In this document: positions 46,101 to 55,188 of the stretch, one piece after another | Numbering within the stretch: position 1 is the stretch's first letter | Layout of the letters: every line of letters begins with the position of its first letter | Origin: Pedobacter hiemivivus | Lineage (GTDB): Bacteria; Bacteroidota; Bacteroidia; Sphingobacteriales; Sphingobacteriaceae | Reading direction: 5' to 3' | Length of the DNA stretch: 64,000 nucleotides | NCBI RefSeq assembly: GCF_004331685.1 | Contig: NZ_SJSM01000008.1 | Location: 1-64,000, forward strand | The notes under the pieces: generated by a model | What the model was told of the DNA's origin: nothing | What the model saw: only the letters and a program-made list of their open reading frames with translations | Database searches by the model: none | Program-made: the position numbers and the translations under genes

Positions 46101-46226
46101 AAGGCAGGCACAAATGGCTTGCAGGCGAGTTTGCAGCCTGATGGGAACACGTTGGTTAGTGTAAAATGTACAGACGGGATAGCCTCAAAAATTGAATTGT
46201 TTAAAGAAAATAAAAGGAGAATATAA
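43164..46226 (+). CDS. PL8 chondroitin ABC-type lyase
   Basis: The protein has 1020 residues from the ATG at 43164, which opens the signal peptide ending GSYAQ; a TTG at 43131 in the same frame is less likely. The N-terminal lyase beta domain (CENSVPNNW, LKWDWTTAGKS) is followed by the (alpha/alpha)5 catalytic part and beta sheets, as in chondroitinase ABC. Catalytic histidine and tyrosine lie in HHGNLYPAY (H458, Y465), with the seven-residue spacing of Proteus ABC lyase I (H501, Y508). Arginine R518 lies in VSGRHPTG, and MYGRYFAYGQLEV follows. It would cut chondroitin or dermatan sulfate by beta-elimination, making unsaturated disaccharides. The sulfatase gene starts two bases after its stop. 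Confidence 0.88.
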   Translation: MNRLLFVFLFVCWQSAGSYAQIQTDICENSVPNNWNAINGRLSMNADHFKLGKQALKWDWTTAGKSILKVQSDAFKAVAANPRSTFVVWIYNDTPINDKLVFKFGTQDKTVSSFDFNLNFKGWRTAWVMYHRDMVGKPQADMDILTVHAPTTVKKGSLFIDQLMYDVTINPRSPMRDEQLPFVNPEGDKAANAHWNSLYAFNRTPHYLPLQVKLESTDRTDMAQITQRYKEQILSSAKTVGKNAVQDVEKAFSYWNIGRDGGRITGRPVYSTNDIELVSLSPTESVKETNRLSGIKRYTELMLLVAQLYQTSPDAVDKQKLEGIFIDLLDHLEDQGWAYGSGMGALHHHGYNLSDYYPACLLMKDVIKKHNKLDRTFKSMAWFSGLGRTLQLPDQLPSSNIDVFNTLLGSMLSSILIMDDAPEKFRYMHSFSNWLSKNIEPDHTIEGAFKPDGAVFHHGNLYPAYGIGGYSGITPIIYALSGTSFSVRQQAHESLRNSLLMMHYYTNPYKWPISVSGRHPTGNWRIPDVPYAYMAMAGMPDGSLKTDTLMASIYLKLNGKKQNKWATAFKSSQIKPVGYTRGHWNLNYGLFDIHRRQDWLLTVRGHNRYFISHESYPGANMYGRYFAYGQLEVLFPATKADDGSNFKDEGWDWNNIPGTTTLHLPLDKLRANIINADDYSGIEEMLISDERFAGGTTFKNQGMFAMKLHGHDKYDMGSFRATKSWFMFDNLVINLGSGIQNTIAAYPTETTLFQNYLKDSTDVLNINGTAINSFPYTKKGEAGKPLTIVDNRNIGYYIPDAGDIVLTKATQVSRDQKDSRKTIGNFAKLIIQHGNAPVDAGYQYAMLIKTNKQALESLALLQGSTKPLYKVLQKDNAAHIVWYAPQQITAVAVFGTNNKLSDSLLMGNNRPCLLMYQQKGEQLSMSVTDPDLAFYEGPDDSPLTADGKRKEVSIYSRNWYRSPAKPSVMQLLVKGSWVVKAGTNGLQASLQPDGNTLVSVKCTDGIASKIELFKENKRRI

Positions 46227-46227
46227 A

Positions 46228-47652
46228 ATGAAGAATACAATCATTTGTGCTTTGCTGGCTACATTTTCAGTGAGCACTGCTATAGCACAAAATAAGTCTT
46301 CAAATCAGCCCAATGTAATTGTCATTGTTAGTGATGATGCGGGATATGTAGACTTTGGATGTTATGGAGGCAAACAGATTCCAACACCAAATATTGATGG
46401 AATTGCCCGTCGGGGTACCCGTTTTACGGATGCTTATGTTTCGGCCTCTGTATGTGCACCTTCAAGAGCTGGTATTTTAACAGGTCGTTATCAGCAACGT
46501 TTTGGTTTTGAACACAACACCTCTAATTTGGTTGCTCCCGGGTATAAAATTACCGATGTAGGTATGGATCCATCCGAGCAAACGATTGGAAATGAGATGC
46601 AGGCCAATGGTTATAAAACCATCGCCATAGGTAAATGGCATCAGGGCGATGAGCCAAAACATTTCCCACTAAAACGTGGCTTTGATGAGTTTTATGGTTT
46701 TACAGGTGGCCACAGGGACTTCTTTGCCTATAAAGGTGCAAGGACTAACGAACATGCTTTGTATAACAACAATGAGATTGTTCCGGAAAGTAAGATCACT
46801 TACCTAACAGACATGTTTACCGATAAGGCAACCAGCTTTATCGCAGAAAATAAGGATAAACCCTTCTTTATGTACCTTTCTTATAATGCGGTTCATACTC
46901 CTATGAATGCTAAGAAAGATTTGATGGAGCGCTACGCCAGTATCCAGGATACGGGTAGAAGAGCTTATGCTGCGATGATGACTTCTTTGGATGATGGGGT
47001 TGGACGTGTAATGGCGATGCTGAAACAGCAAAACCTGGATAAGAACACCATCATTGTTTTTATCAATGATAATGGTGGAGCTACGGTAAATTCATCCGAC
47101 AACGGGCCCTTGCGTGGTATGAAAGGTTCAAAATGGGAAGGGGGTATCCGTGTAGCGATGATGATGAAATGGCCCGGACATATTGCAGCAAATAAAACTT
47201 ATAGCAAGCCAGTTATTTCATTAGATATATTGCCGACTGCTATTGCGGCGGGGAATGGAAAACGTAAAGGCACAAAGAAACTGGATGGGGTAAACCTCTT
47301 GCCATATATCACCGGAAGCAACAAAAAGACTCCTCACGAAGCGCTTTACTGGCGAAGAGGGGTAGCTGCAGCCATGAGAGAAAATAATTGGAAGCTGATA
47401 CGCGTGAAAGGACGTTTAGAAAATAAAGAGGTAGAGAATGTGTTGCTGTTTGATCTGGAAAAAGATATTTCTGAAACCACCAATCTTGCCCTGAAATACC
47501 CTGCACAGGTAAATAAGATGCTTGGTAAGCTTGCAGAATGGGAAAAGGGATTGGATAAGCCACACTGGGGTAGTTCATATGGCGGCAAAAACCAAATCAT
47601 GAAACACCGCATGGAAACGACAGGTCGTGACATGGAAAGAATGTATCCTTAA
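46228..47652 (+). CDS. S1-family sulfatase (Cys-type, formylglycine dependent)
   Basis: This 474-residue exported sulfatase starts at the ATG at 46228, preceded by AGGAGA; an upstream in-frame TTG at 46192 is rejected. The signal peptide ends STAIAQN. Metal-binding residues are in VIVSDDAGY (D36, D37). The sulfatase signature CAPSR (C76-R80) followed by AGILTGR gives the cysteine that must be turned into formylglycine. Metal ligands continue in INDNGGAT. By context it removes sulfate from chondroitin-derived sugars. Which position (GalNAc 4- or 6-, or uronate 2-sulfate) cannot be told. It lies between the two PL8 lyase genes. Confidence 0.9.
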   Translation: MKNTIICALLATFSVSTAIAQNKSSNQPNVIVIVSDDAGYVDFGCYGGKQIPTPNIDGIARRGTRFTDAYVSASVCAPSRAGILTGRYQQRFGFEHNTSNLVAPGYKITDVGMDPSEQTIGNEMQANGYKTIAIGKWHQGDEPKHFPLKRGFDEFYGFTGGHRDFFAYKGARTNEHALYNNNEIVPESKITYLTDMFTDKATSFIAENKDKPFFMYLSYNAVHTPMNAKKDLMERYASIQDTGRRAYAAMMTSLDDGVGRVMAMLKQQNLDKNTIIVFINDNGGATVNSSDNGPLRGMKGSKWEGGIRVAMMMKWPGHIAANKTYSKPVISLDILPTAIAAGNGKRKGTKKLDGVNLLPYITGSNKKTPHEALYWRRGVAAAMRENNWKLIRVKGRLENKEVENVLLFDLEKDISETTNLALKYPAQVNKMLGKLAEWEKGLDKPHWGSSYGGKNQIMKHRMETTGRDMERMYP

Positions 47653-47681
47653 TAAAATAAACCAACTAAATTTGTAGCTCA

Positions 47682-49790
47682 ATGAAGAGAGTATTATTGT
47701 TAAGTGTATTGGCTTTGAGTATGCTAATATCGCGATTAGCCAAGGCACAGTCTGGTGATGCAGCCAGTCTAATTATGCAAAGAATTGTATTGGACCTTAG
47801 AAAGCCAGTACGGTCTGTGGATAAAGCAGCAGAAAAGAACCTGGCTACGCTGCAGCCTAATGGAAGCTGGAAGGGGATAGATTACAAGGATAGAACCATT
47901 ACCAACTGGCAACCAAACGATCATTTAGTAAAGTTAGAAAGCCTTGTTCAGGGGTATATAACAAAAGATAGCCGTTATTTTAGCGATGATCAGACACTAG
48001 ACGCAATAACTCGTGCCATTAAGTATTGGTACGATCAGGACCCGAAAAGTAGCAACTGGTGGCACAATGAAATTGGTACTCCTCAGGCTTTGGGTGAAAT
48101 TTTGATCATGCTGCGCAATGGCGAAAGTAGAATACCGACAGATTTAGAGGCACTGCTGATTGAAAGAATGAACCGCGGAGTTATTGAAAAACAAACAGGA
48201 GCTAATAAAACAGATGTCGCTCTGCATTATTTCTATAGAGCTTTGCTTACTAATAATCAAGCTTTACTAGCTAGTTCGGCTGCGGAGTTGTTTGAGCCGA
48301 TTAAGCTTATGCATTATGACGAGGGCTTGCAGTATGATTATTCCTATTTGCAGCATGGCGCACAGTTACAAATATCAAGTTATGGTGCGGTATATATTTC
48401 CGGGATATTGAAAATGATTAACTACGTGCAGGGAACGCCGTATGCGATCAGTAATGAGAAATTGCAAATGTTCTTTAGGTACTACCGCGAAACTTATTTA
48501 AAAGCGATTAGAGGTAGTTATATGGACTTCAACGCAGAAGGTCGTGGTGTAAGTAGACCTAATATTTTAAGAAAGAATACAGAGAAAAGCAGGTTAATTA
48601 CTGCAACTATGATTGATCCATTACATGCGGATGAGTGGAGAAGTGCAATTGCAAGAACCGATAGTACAGCGGCACCAGATTATAAGATTGAACCATTGCA
48701 TAAGCAGTTTTGGATTGGAGATTATGTAATGCACCTTAGACCTGGTTATTCTTTTAATGTGAGGATGGTGAGTAATCGGACTAAACGTAGCGAGTCTGGA
48801 AACAAGGAGAATTTATTTGGTAGGTACTTATCTGATGGTGCGACCAATATTCAGGTTCGTGGACCGGAGTACTACAACATTATGCCGGTTTGGGAATGGG
48901 ATAAGATTCCGGGAACAACAACCAGAGATTATGCGGAAGATCGTTTGACTACCAAGTTCTGGGGCGAAGATGGAAGCAACGCTTTTGCTGGTGGTGTTTC
49001 TGATGGCATGTATGGTGCAAGCACTTATGCGTTGGACTATGATAGCCTCTCTGCAAAAAAAGCCTGGTTCTTTTTTGATCAGGAGATTGTATGTCTGGGC
49101 GCAGATATCCGTAGCAATACGCCAGAGTCGATTGTGACTACTGTTAACCAAAGCTGGTTAAATGGCGACGTATTAGGTTCTGGCATAAAAGGCAAGCTTG
49201 GGAAAGGGAAAATGGAAGTGTTTAAAGGTGATCACCAAAGTTGGATCTTACACGATGGGATTGGCTATGTATTCCCTGAATCCGTAGATTTAAGTTTGAG
49301 TACCAATACCCAAAAGGGGAGCTGGTACAAGATCAACAATGCACATCCAAAGGGAGCGCTTTCTGGTAGTGTTTTTAAACTATGGATCAACCATGGTGTA
49401 AAACCAGAAGGTGCAAAATATGTGTATGTAGTATTGCCGGGCATTAAGAATGCCACACCTCTAAGTAATTTTGCTAAGTCTGGTATTAAAATTCTAGCTA
49501 ACACCGGACAACTACAGGCGGTAAGCAATGAGCAATTAAATATGTTGCAGGCGATCTTTTACGAGCCGGGTGTATTAAAAACGTCGGCCTATACCATCAA
49601 GTCGGACAAGGCTTGTGCGTTATTAATTAAAGCGCTGAATGGTAAGGTGGTAATCTCTGTGGCAGACCCTTTGCAAAAAGAAACAAATGCTGTGATTAGC
49701 ATCACAAATAATAAGGATGGAAAGACAATGGATTATCCGGTAAGTTTCCCTCAGCAAGCATTTGCCGGCTCTACGGTAACGCTTAAATAA
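47682..49790 (+). CDS. cslA: Chondroitin AC lyase (PL8)
   Basis: The protein has 702 residues with a signal peptide ending RLAKAQSG. It matches the Pedobacter heparinus chondroitinase AC along its whole length as far as I remember that sequence. The catalytic residues fall at exactly the same numbers: N175 (GANKTD), H225 (YLQHG), Y234 (ISSYGAV), R288 and R292 (GRGVSRP). The (alpha/alpha) toroid covers about 25-335 and beta sandwiches follow (GRYLSDGATNIQ, DYDSL, FPQQAFAGSTV). It cuts chondroitin 4- and 6-sulfate and hyaluronan by beta-elimination. A terminator follows, so it ends the first transcription unit of PUL3. Confidence 0.96.
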   Translation: MKRVLLLSVLALSMLISRLAKAQSGDAASLIMQRIVLDLRKPVRSVDKAAEKNLATLQPNGSWKGIDYKDRTITNWQPNDHLVKLESLVQGYITKDSRYFSDDQTLDAITRAIKYWYDQDPKSSNWWHNEIGTPQALGEILIMLRNGESRIPTDLEALLIERMNRGVIEKQTGANKTDVALHYFYRALLTNNQALLASSAAELFEPIKLMHYDEGLQYDYSYLQHGAQLQISSYGAVYISGILKMINYVQGTPYAISNEKLQMFFRYYRETYLKAIRGSYMDFNAEGRGVSRPNILRKNTEKSRLITATMIDPLHADEWRSAIARTDSTAAPDYKIEPLHKQFWIGDYVMHLRPGYSFNVRMVSNRTKRSESGNKENLFGRYLSDGATNIQVRGPEYYNIMPVWEWDKIPGTTTRDYAEDRLTTKFWGEDGSNAFAGGVSDGMYGASTYALDYDSLSAKKAWFFFDQEIVCLGADIRSNTPESIVTTVNQSWLNGDVLGSGIKGKLGKGKMEVFKGDHQSWILHDGIGYVFPESVDLSLSTNTQKGSWYKINNAHPKGALSGSVFKLWINHGVKPEGAKYVYVVLPGIKNATPLSNFAKSGIKILANTGQLQAVSNEQLNMLQAIFYEPGVLKTSAYTIKSDKACALLIKALNGKVVISVADPLQKETNAVISITNNKDGKTMDYPVSFPQQAFAGSTVTLK

Positions 49791-49799
49791 ATTGAGATT

Positions 49800-49851
49800 G
49801 AGGGTAATAAGGTATTGAAACAGCCGTTTTGACTGATTATTACCCTCTTTT
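49800..49851 (+). terminator. Terminator between cslA and susC of PUL3
   Basis: A perfect 11-base-pair outer stem (GAGGGTAATAA at 49800-49810, TTATTACCCTC at 49837-49847) encloses a 26-base loop that can pair further (GAAAC with GTTTT) and is followed by T residues. It separates the lyase and sulfatase genes from the susC operon. Confidence 0.75.
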
Positions 49852-49952
49852 AAATTAATTAGTGCCCCTTTTTTAATCGGATTGATGCTCAAATTTGATT
49901 GTAGTAATCGCAAGGTTGCAGTAGTGTATACCAAATTTAAACTTATTGATGT

Positions 49953-52900
49953 ATGAGAAAAATTTACATGATTTTTATGTGCCTGTTTTTTGCCATTACA
50001 GCATTTGCCCAACAGACAAGGAAGGTAGATGGTAAGGTAACAGAACAAGGAAGCGGAACTCCGTTGATTGGCGTAAGTGTGCAGGTTAAAGGGACCAAGG
50101 TTGGCGCAACAACAGGCAGCGATGGGAAGTTCTCCATTATGATTCCTAAGGAAGGAAATGCCATACTAGTTTTTACTTATATCGGTTATTTACAGAAAGA
50201 AATTATTGTTGGTGATAGGTCATCTGTTAACGTGATTCTGGCCGAGGACAATAAAACGCTGAATGACGTAGTAGTGATTGGATACGGTACATCTAAGAAA
50301 GCCGATTTAGTGAGTTCGGTAGCTCAGGTGAACATGAAGGATATGCTAAATGCTCCGGTTCGTTCATTTGACGAGGCGCTAGCAGGAAGAGTTGCCGGTG
50401 TACAGGTTACGTCCTCAGATGGTCAACCTGGATCGCAAGTAAGTATTGTAGTAAGGGGGGCCAATTCTATTACTCAGGATAATTCACCGTTGTATGTTAT
50501 AGATGGATTTCCAGTTGAAGGGGCTAATAATAATGTGATCAATCCACAGGATATAGAATCTATTGATGTATTAAAGGACGCTGCAGCAACTGCTATATAT
50601 GGAGCTCGTGGTGCTAATGGGGTAATTATGATCACCACAAAAAAGGGTAAAATAGGTGATCCAGTGATTACGCTTAGTACAACTCAGAGTTATACAACTA
50701 ATAACAAAAGAATGGATCTGATGAGTAGCTACGATTATGTAAAATCTCAGTTAGAACGTGATCCAGCCATTGGAACTCCGGCAAATCCTACACCAACTTA
50801 TTATTTGTTAACCAGACCAGGTAAAACACTCGAAGATTACAGAAATGAATCGGCTACAGATTGGCAGTCGCCATTTTTTCAAACCGGAAGTTTACAGGAT
50901 TATAACCTGGCTGTAAGAGGCGGTACTAAACAAACATTGTATTCAATTTCAGGTTCTGCAAATCAACAGGATGGTACCATTATTAATACGAGTTACAAAC
51001 GTTACCAGGGAAGAATTACACTTGATCAAACTATAGGCAAATACCTTAAGCTTGGTGTTAATGCCAATTACTCCTTTCTTAAACAATCGGGTAATAGTGT
51101 AGGGGCATCTACGAATAGCGGTACAACTAATATTTTATATAGTGTATGGGGTTCTAGTCCTACTTCGCCGCTTTCGGAAACAGTGCCTGTAGATGAAACC
51201 ACTAATAGTACTAATGATTATAAATATAATCCACTCATCAATCAGAAGAATTTAATCAGGGATAACATAACGAGGAACATTAGCGCGAATACTTATGCTG
51301 AGGTTACATTTTCTCCTACTTTGAAATTTCGTGCAACGGGTGTTTTAACTGATAATACGGCAATTGCCGAATCATTTAATAACTCTTTATCTTACTATGG
51401 TAATCCCAGAACGAATCCTGGAATGACCAATGGAGTAAACGGTAGCATACTGACCACTAAGGCGTTTAACTGGGCAAATGAGAATACATTGACCTGGAAT
51501 AAAACCTATAATAAAATACATAATCTGAATGTTTTAGCTGGTTTTACCCAACAGGGAAATACATCCAGTGCTAATGGTTTTGGCGCTAATTTTTTGCCGA
51601 ATGAATCTTTGGGCTTAAGTGGATTGGATGAAGGGATATTAAATCCTGCTAGTACCAGAGCCCTGAGTTCTTTGTGGACGGCAGCATCATTTTTGGGACG
51701 TGTAAAATATAATTATAAGTCTAAATATTACGCAGAAGTCTCTTATCGTGCAGATGGATCATCTAAGTTTAGTGAGGAGAATCACTGGTCTTATTTTCCA
51801 GCAGCATCATTTGCATGGAGATTTAAACAGGAGGACTGGGCACAAAAGATTTCTGTCATTTCTGATGGCAAGTTGAGATTAAGTTATGGTCAAACCGGAA
51901 ACAACCGGGTAGGCGATTTTTCTTACCTGTCTACCTCAGCATTGCCGGTAACATTATCTTATTCGTTTAATGATGTTTATGTCTCATCTGTTATACCAGG
52001 TTACAATATTAACGATACCAGGTATTACTTTATCGGTAATAAGGATCTGAAATGGGAAACAACCGACCAATATAATGCTGGTTTAGACATCTCATTTTTT
52101 AAGAACCGTATAAATCTTACCATTGATGCTTATCGGAAAATTACAAAAGATCTTTTGTTAGCGGCTGATATTCCAACATCTTCGGGTTACAATAGAGCAT
52201 TTAAAAATATAGGAAAAGTACAAAATCAAGGACTGGAGTTTGCGTTTAACACCGTTAATATTGATAAAAAAGATTTTAAATGGACAAGTAGTTTTAATAT
52301 CTCATTTAACGGGAATAAAGTTTTGGCGCTTGCAGAAAATCAGGAGGCCATCACTACTGCTGTAAGATGGGATAATGGTTATCAGAACACTCCAGCTTAT
52401 ATAGCGAAAATAGGAAGACCGTTGGGAGATATGTATGGTTTTATATGGGATGGTAACTACCAATACAGTGACTTTACTGTTACCAGTGGGGGAGCTTATC
52501 TTTTGAAAGATAATGTTCCTACAAACGGAAATACGCGTGCACTGATACAACCAGGCGATATCAAGTATAAAGATCTGAACAATGATGGTATTGTAAATGC
52601 TTCAGATTACACAATAATAGGAAATGGCCTGCCTGTACATATTGGCGGTTTTGGGAATAACTTTACCTATAAAAACTTTGACTTGAATGTGTTCTTACAG
52701 TGGTCTTACGGTAATGATATACAAAACACAAACAGGCTGGTGTTTGAAGGAAATGGGTTAAATAAAACCTACTTGCAACAGTTTGCCAGTTATAGTGACA
52801 GGTGGACACCTGATACTCAGAATGCATCCAATTACCGGGTAAATGGATTTTTTGGTGGAGGTTATTCTTCTCGCACCGTAGAGGATGGTTCCTATCTAAG

Positions 52901-53129
52901 GATAAAAACAGTGTCCTTTGGGTATAATATACCAGCTAATTTGTTGAAAAAAGCTAAGGTTCAGTCTTTGAGAGTTTATGTGTCAGGTCAGAACTTATAC
53001 ACCTTCACAAAATATACTGGTCTTGATCCAGAAGTAAATAGTTATGCTTCGGCATTAACCGCAGGATTTGATTATAGTGCTTATCCTCGTGGCAGGACAA
53101 TTGCTTTCGGCGCTAACCTGAGTTTTTAA
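49953..53129 (+). CDS. SusC-like TonB-dependent transporter (PUL3)
   Basis: This 1058-residue outer membrane importer has a signal peptide ending ITAFAQQ. A carboxypeptidase-regulatory-like domain lies at about 23-95 (GTPLIGVSVQVKGTKVGA). The plug carries VVIGYGTSKKADLVSS, VIDGFPVEG and GARGANGVIMITTKKG, and the barrel ends in ANLSF. There is no STN domain, in line with control by the hybrid two-component regulator at 38943 instead of sigma/FecR. It should import oligosaccharides released from chondroitin-type glycans with the SusD that starts 18 bases later. Confidence 0.93.
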   Translation: MRKIYMIFMCLFFAITAFAQQTRKVDGKVTEQGSGTPLIGVSVQVKGTKVGATTGSDGKFSIMIPKEGNAILVFTYIGYLQKEIIVGDRSSVNVILAEDNKTLNDVVVIGYGTSKKADLVSSVAQVNMKDMLNAPVRSFDEALAGRVAGVQVTSSDGQPGSQVSIVVRGANSITQDNSPLYVIDGFPVEGANNNVINPQDIESIDVLKDAAATAIYGARGANGVIMITTKKGKIGDPVITLSTTQSYTTNNKRMDLMSSYDYVKSQLERDPAIGTPANPTPTYYLLTRPGKTLEDYRNESATDWQSPFFQTGSLQDYNLAVRGGTKQTLYSISGSANQQDGTIINTSYKRYQGRITLDQTIGKYLKLGVNANYSFLKQSGNSVGASTNSGTTNILYSVWGSSPTSPLSETVPVDETTNSTNDYKYNPLINQKNLIRDNITRNISANTYAEVTFSPTLKFRATGVLTDNTAIAESFNNSLSYYGNPRTNPGMTNGVNGSILTTKAFNWANENTLTWNKTYNKIHNLNVLAGFTQQGNTSSANGFGANFLPNESLGLSGLDEGILNPASTRALSSLWTAASFLGRVKYNYKSKYYAEVSYRADGSSKFSEENHWSYFPAASFAWRFKQEDWAQKISVISDGKLRLSYGQTGNNRVGDFSYLSTSALPVTLSYSFNDVYVSSVIPGYNINDTRYYFIGNKDLKWETTDQYNAGLDISFFKNRINLTIDAYRKITKDLLLAADIPTSSGYNRAFKNIGKVQNQGLEFAFNTVNIDKKDFKWTSSFNISFNGNKVLALAENQEAITTAVRWDNGYQNTPAYIAKIGRPLGDMYGFIWDGNYQYSDFTVTSGGAYLLKDNVPTNGNTRALIQPGDIKYKDLNNDGIVNASDYTIIGNGLPVHIGGFGNNFTYKNFDLNVFLQWSYGNDIQNTNRLVFEGNGLNKTYLQQFASYSDRWTPDTQNASNYRVNGFFGGGYSSRTVEDGSYLRIKTVSFGYNIPANLLKKAKVQSLRVYVSGQNLYTFTKYTGLDPEVNSYASALTAGFDYSAYPRGRTIAFGANLSF

Positions 53130-53147
53130 TTTTAAAAAAAGAAGTTT

Positions 53148-55151
53148 ATGAAACACATATTCATAATAGCAATATTGATCAGTCTGGGATTTAGCTCGTG
53201 TAAAAAGTTTTTAAATACGGAACCAACTGATTCATTAACAGAGAAGGAATATTACAATACGGAAGCTAAATTGATAAGTGCACTTGCGGGTGTATACCAA
53301 CCTTTAGGGACCGCTGGAATATATGGTGACAATATGTTCGACCAATTAGGCGCGGCAACAGACGAGGGATTTTATGCTAGGAGTGGACAGTCGACCGGTG
53401 TTATGGTTTATAATTTCGATTACACAAATGCGGAATTGAATAGTTTCTGGTCTCAGCTCTATCAAGGTATTGAAAGAGCAAATATTCTCATCAAAAACAT
53501 CAATGTAGCTTCAATAGATGAAACAAAACGTAATGCAATATTAGGTGAAGCTTATTTTATGCGCGGGTATTATCACTTCTTGTTGGTGAGTAATTTTGGA
53601 GACGTGCCATTAAAAACAGAACCTACGCCGTCAGTTACTGACGTATTTGTAACCAGGACACCTGTAAAGCAAGTGTATGCACAAATACTTGCAGATATGG
53701 AGTTAGCTGAAGGTAAGGTATTCAGTTCTGATCAGCTTGGGTTTAGTGGAAGAGTATCAAAAACAGTCGTTGAGGGCATTTTAGCCAGAGTTTGTTTAAC
53801 AATGGCTGGTTTTCCTTTACAAGATCAAAGTAAATATGCTGCAGCACTGAAATGGGCTACACTGGTAAAAGAATCAGGATCACATAGTTTGAACTCCAGT
53901 TACAGCCAGGTATTTATTAATGCACATCAAGACCGTTACGATGTGAAAGAGAGTATGTGGGAGGTTGAAAATAAGGGGAATGGATCTGATGGCTATGGTA
54001 ATGCAAATCGTTTGGGAAATACAAATGGTATTGTGGCTACAGCTGACAATATTGTAGCTACAATAGGCTACAGCTATGGATTTATTAATACTACAGCTAA
54101 GTTATATAATTATTATTCTGCTGGTGATTTAAGAAGAGATTGGGCCATTGGTGCTTATACCTATGGATTCAATACAGCCACAAATACGGTTTATAAGAAC
54201 TATTTCACAGCGACAAATCTGTATGGTCGTAATGCCGGCAAATGGAGAAGGGAATATGAAACTACTGCGGTTAAAGGAAAAAATATTACACCTATAAATT
54301 TCCCTATTTTAAGGTATTCTGACGTGTTGCTCATGTTAGCAGAAGCAGAATTCCATGTTAATGGTGCTACTCCGATTGCTTATGATGCGTTAAACCAGGT
54401 TAGAAGACGCGGTTTTGGTTTGAATCCTCAAACGCCCGTTACCTCGATATCTGTAGTAAGTGGTTTAACCTTAGCTACTGCCGGTAATACTGGTTATCTT
54501 ACAGCGGGTGTTAATAATATCCCAGTGACCATTACTGGTGGTGGTGGTGTAGATGCAGCAGGGGAGGCATTGGTTGTTTATTCAGCTACTGCTGCGACAG
54601 CGAAGGTGACTGCATTAGCTTTAACTAAACCTGGAAAAGGTTATACAAGTGCCCCAACAGTTACCATTGGTTCGGCCTGGACGGCTAATACTGCGTACAT
54701 GGTAGGAACACAAGTATTTAATGGCAATAATTTGTACACAATTACAACAGCAGGTACTTCAACAACTACCGGACCTACACAAGCAAGTGGAGCTTCATCT
54801 GCAGCTGTAACAGGGGCGGTCTTTACTTATGCAGGAGCAAGAGCAACGGCTACAGCCACAATTGCAACTTCTGTGGTAGATCTGGCTGGACTTACAGACT
54901 TTCAACAGGCAATAGAAGATGAGCGCGCAAGGGAGCTTTGTTACGAGACTTTGAGAAGACCGGATTTGATTCGTTGGGGGAAATGGGTGAAAACAATGAA
55001 TGATTTAGGTTTAGATATGAAAGCTAATGCTGGTGGAAATTCTTATGGTGGATTAGCAGGATCAAGTATCACTGATCGAAATGTGCTATTTCCAATTCCT
55101 TCATCGGAAATATCTGTAAATAAAAACATGACACAAAATCCGGGCTGGTAA
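53148..55151 (+). CDS. SusD/RagB-like lipoprotein with inserted Thr/Ala/Gly-rich module (PUL3)
   Basis: The protein has 667 residues, about 150 more than usual. The lipobox cysteine is in GFSSCKKFLN. N-terminal SusD helices carry AILGEAYFMRGYYHFLLVSN, and the end of the family fold has LNQVRRRGFG and IEDERARELCYE followed by RRPDLIRWGKW. The extra length is a module at about residues 430-576, placed in the loop between those two C-terminal motifs. It pairs with the SusC upstream to bind the imported glycan at the surface. The module may add a second binding surface. Confidence 0.9.
   Translation: MKHIFIIAILISLGFSSCKKFLNTEPTDSLTEKEYYNTEAKLISALAGVYQPLGTAGIYGDNMFDQLGAATDEGFYARSGQSTGVMVYNFDYTNAELNSFWSQLYQGIERANILIKNINVASIDETKRNAILGEAYFMRGYYHFLLVSNFGDVPLKTEPTPSVTDVFVTRTPVKQVYAQILADMELAEGKVFSSDQLGFSGRVSKTVVEGILARVCLTMAGFPLQDQSKYAAALKWATLVKESGSHSLNSSYSQVFINAHQDRYDVKESMWEVENKGNGSDGYGNANRLGNTNGIVATADNIVATIGYSYGFINTTAKLYNYYSAGDLRRDWAIGAYTYGFNTATNTVYKNYFTATNLYGRNAGKWRREYETTAVKGKNITPINFPILRYSDVLLMLAEAEFHVNGATPIAYDALNQVRRRGFGLNPQTPVTSISVVSGLTLATAGNTGYLTAGVNNIPVTITGGGGVDAAGEALVVYSATAATAKVTALALTKPGKGYTSAPTVTIGSAWTANTAYMVGTQVFNGNNLYTITTAGTSTTTGPTQASGASSAAVTGAVFTYAGARATATATIATSVVDLAGLTDFQQAIEDERARELCYETLRRPDLIRWGKWVKTMNDLGLDMKANAGGNSYGGLAGSSITDRNVLFPIPSSEISVNKNMTQNPGW
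54436..54880 (+). other. Inserted module in SusD: beta-rich repeats with CBM5/12-like hairpin
   Basis: This region codes for about residues 430-576 of the SusD. It has two degenerate repeats built around PVTITGG and APTVTIG, the second with the PGKGYTSAPTVTI motif common in surface and fibre proteins. Inside the second repeat sits SAWTANTAYMVGTQVF followed by NGNNLYTIT, which resembles the aromatic core of CBM5/12 chitin-binding modules. The composition is rich in Thr, Ala and Gly, unlike the surrounding SusD. The assignment is by eye only. Confidence 0.5.
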
Positions 55152-55188
55152 CTGGATAAGAACCATTAACCAATAAAAGAACTTATTT

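Noticed and set aside
46192..46227. In-frame TTG start that would extend the sulfatase by 12 residues into the lyase gene
   Set aside because: The ATG at 46228 has an AGGAGA ribosome site and opens directly into the signal peptide.
53148..55151. Low-complexity region in SusD as an assembly error or frameshift
   Set aside because: The frame stays open through it and the conserved SusD C-terminal motifs resume in the same frame.
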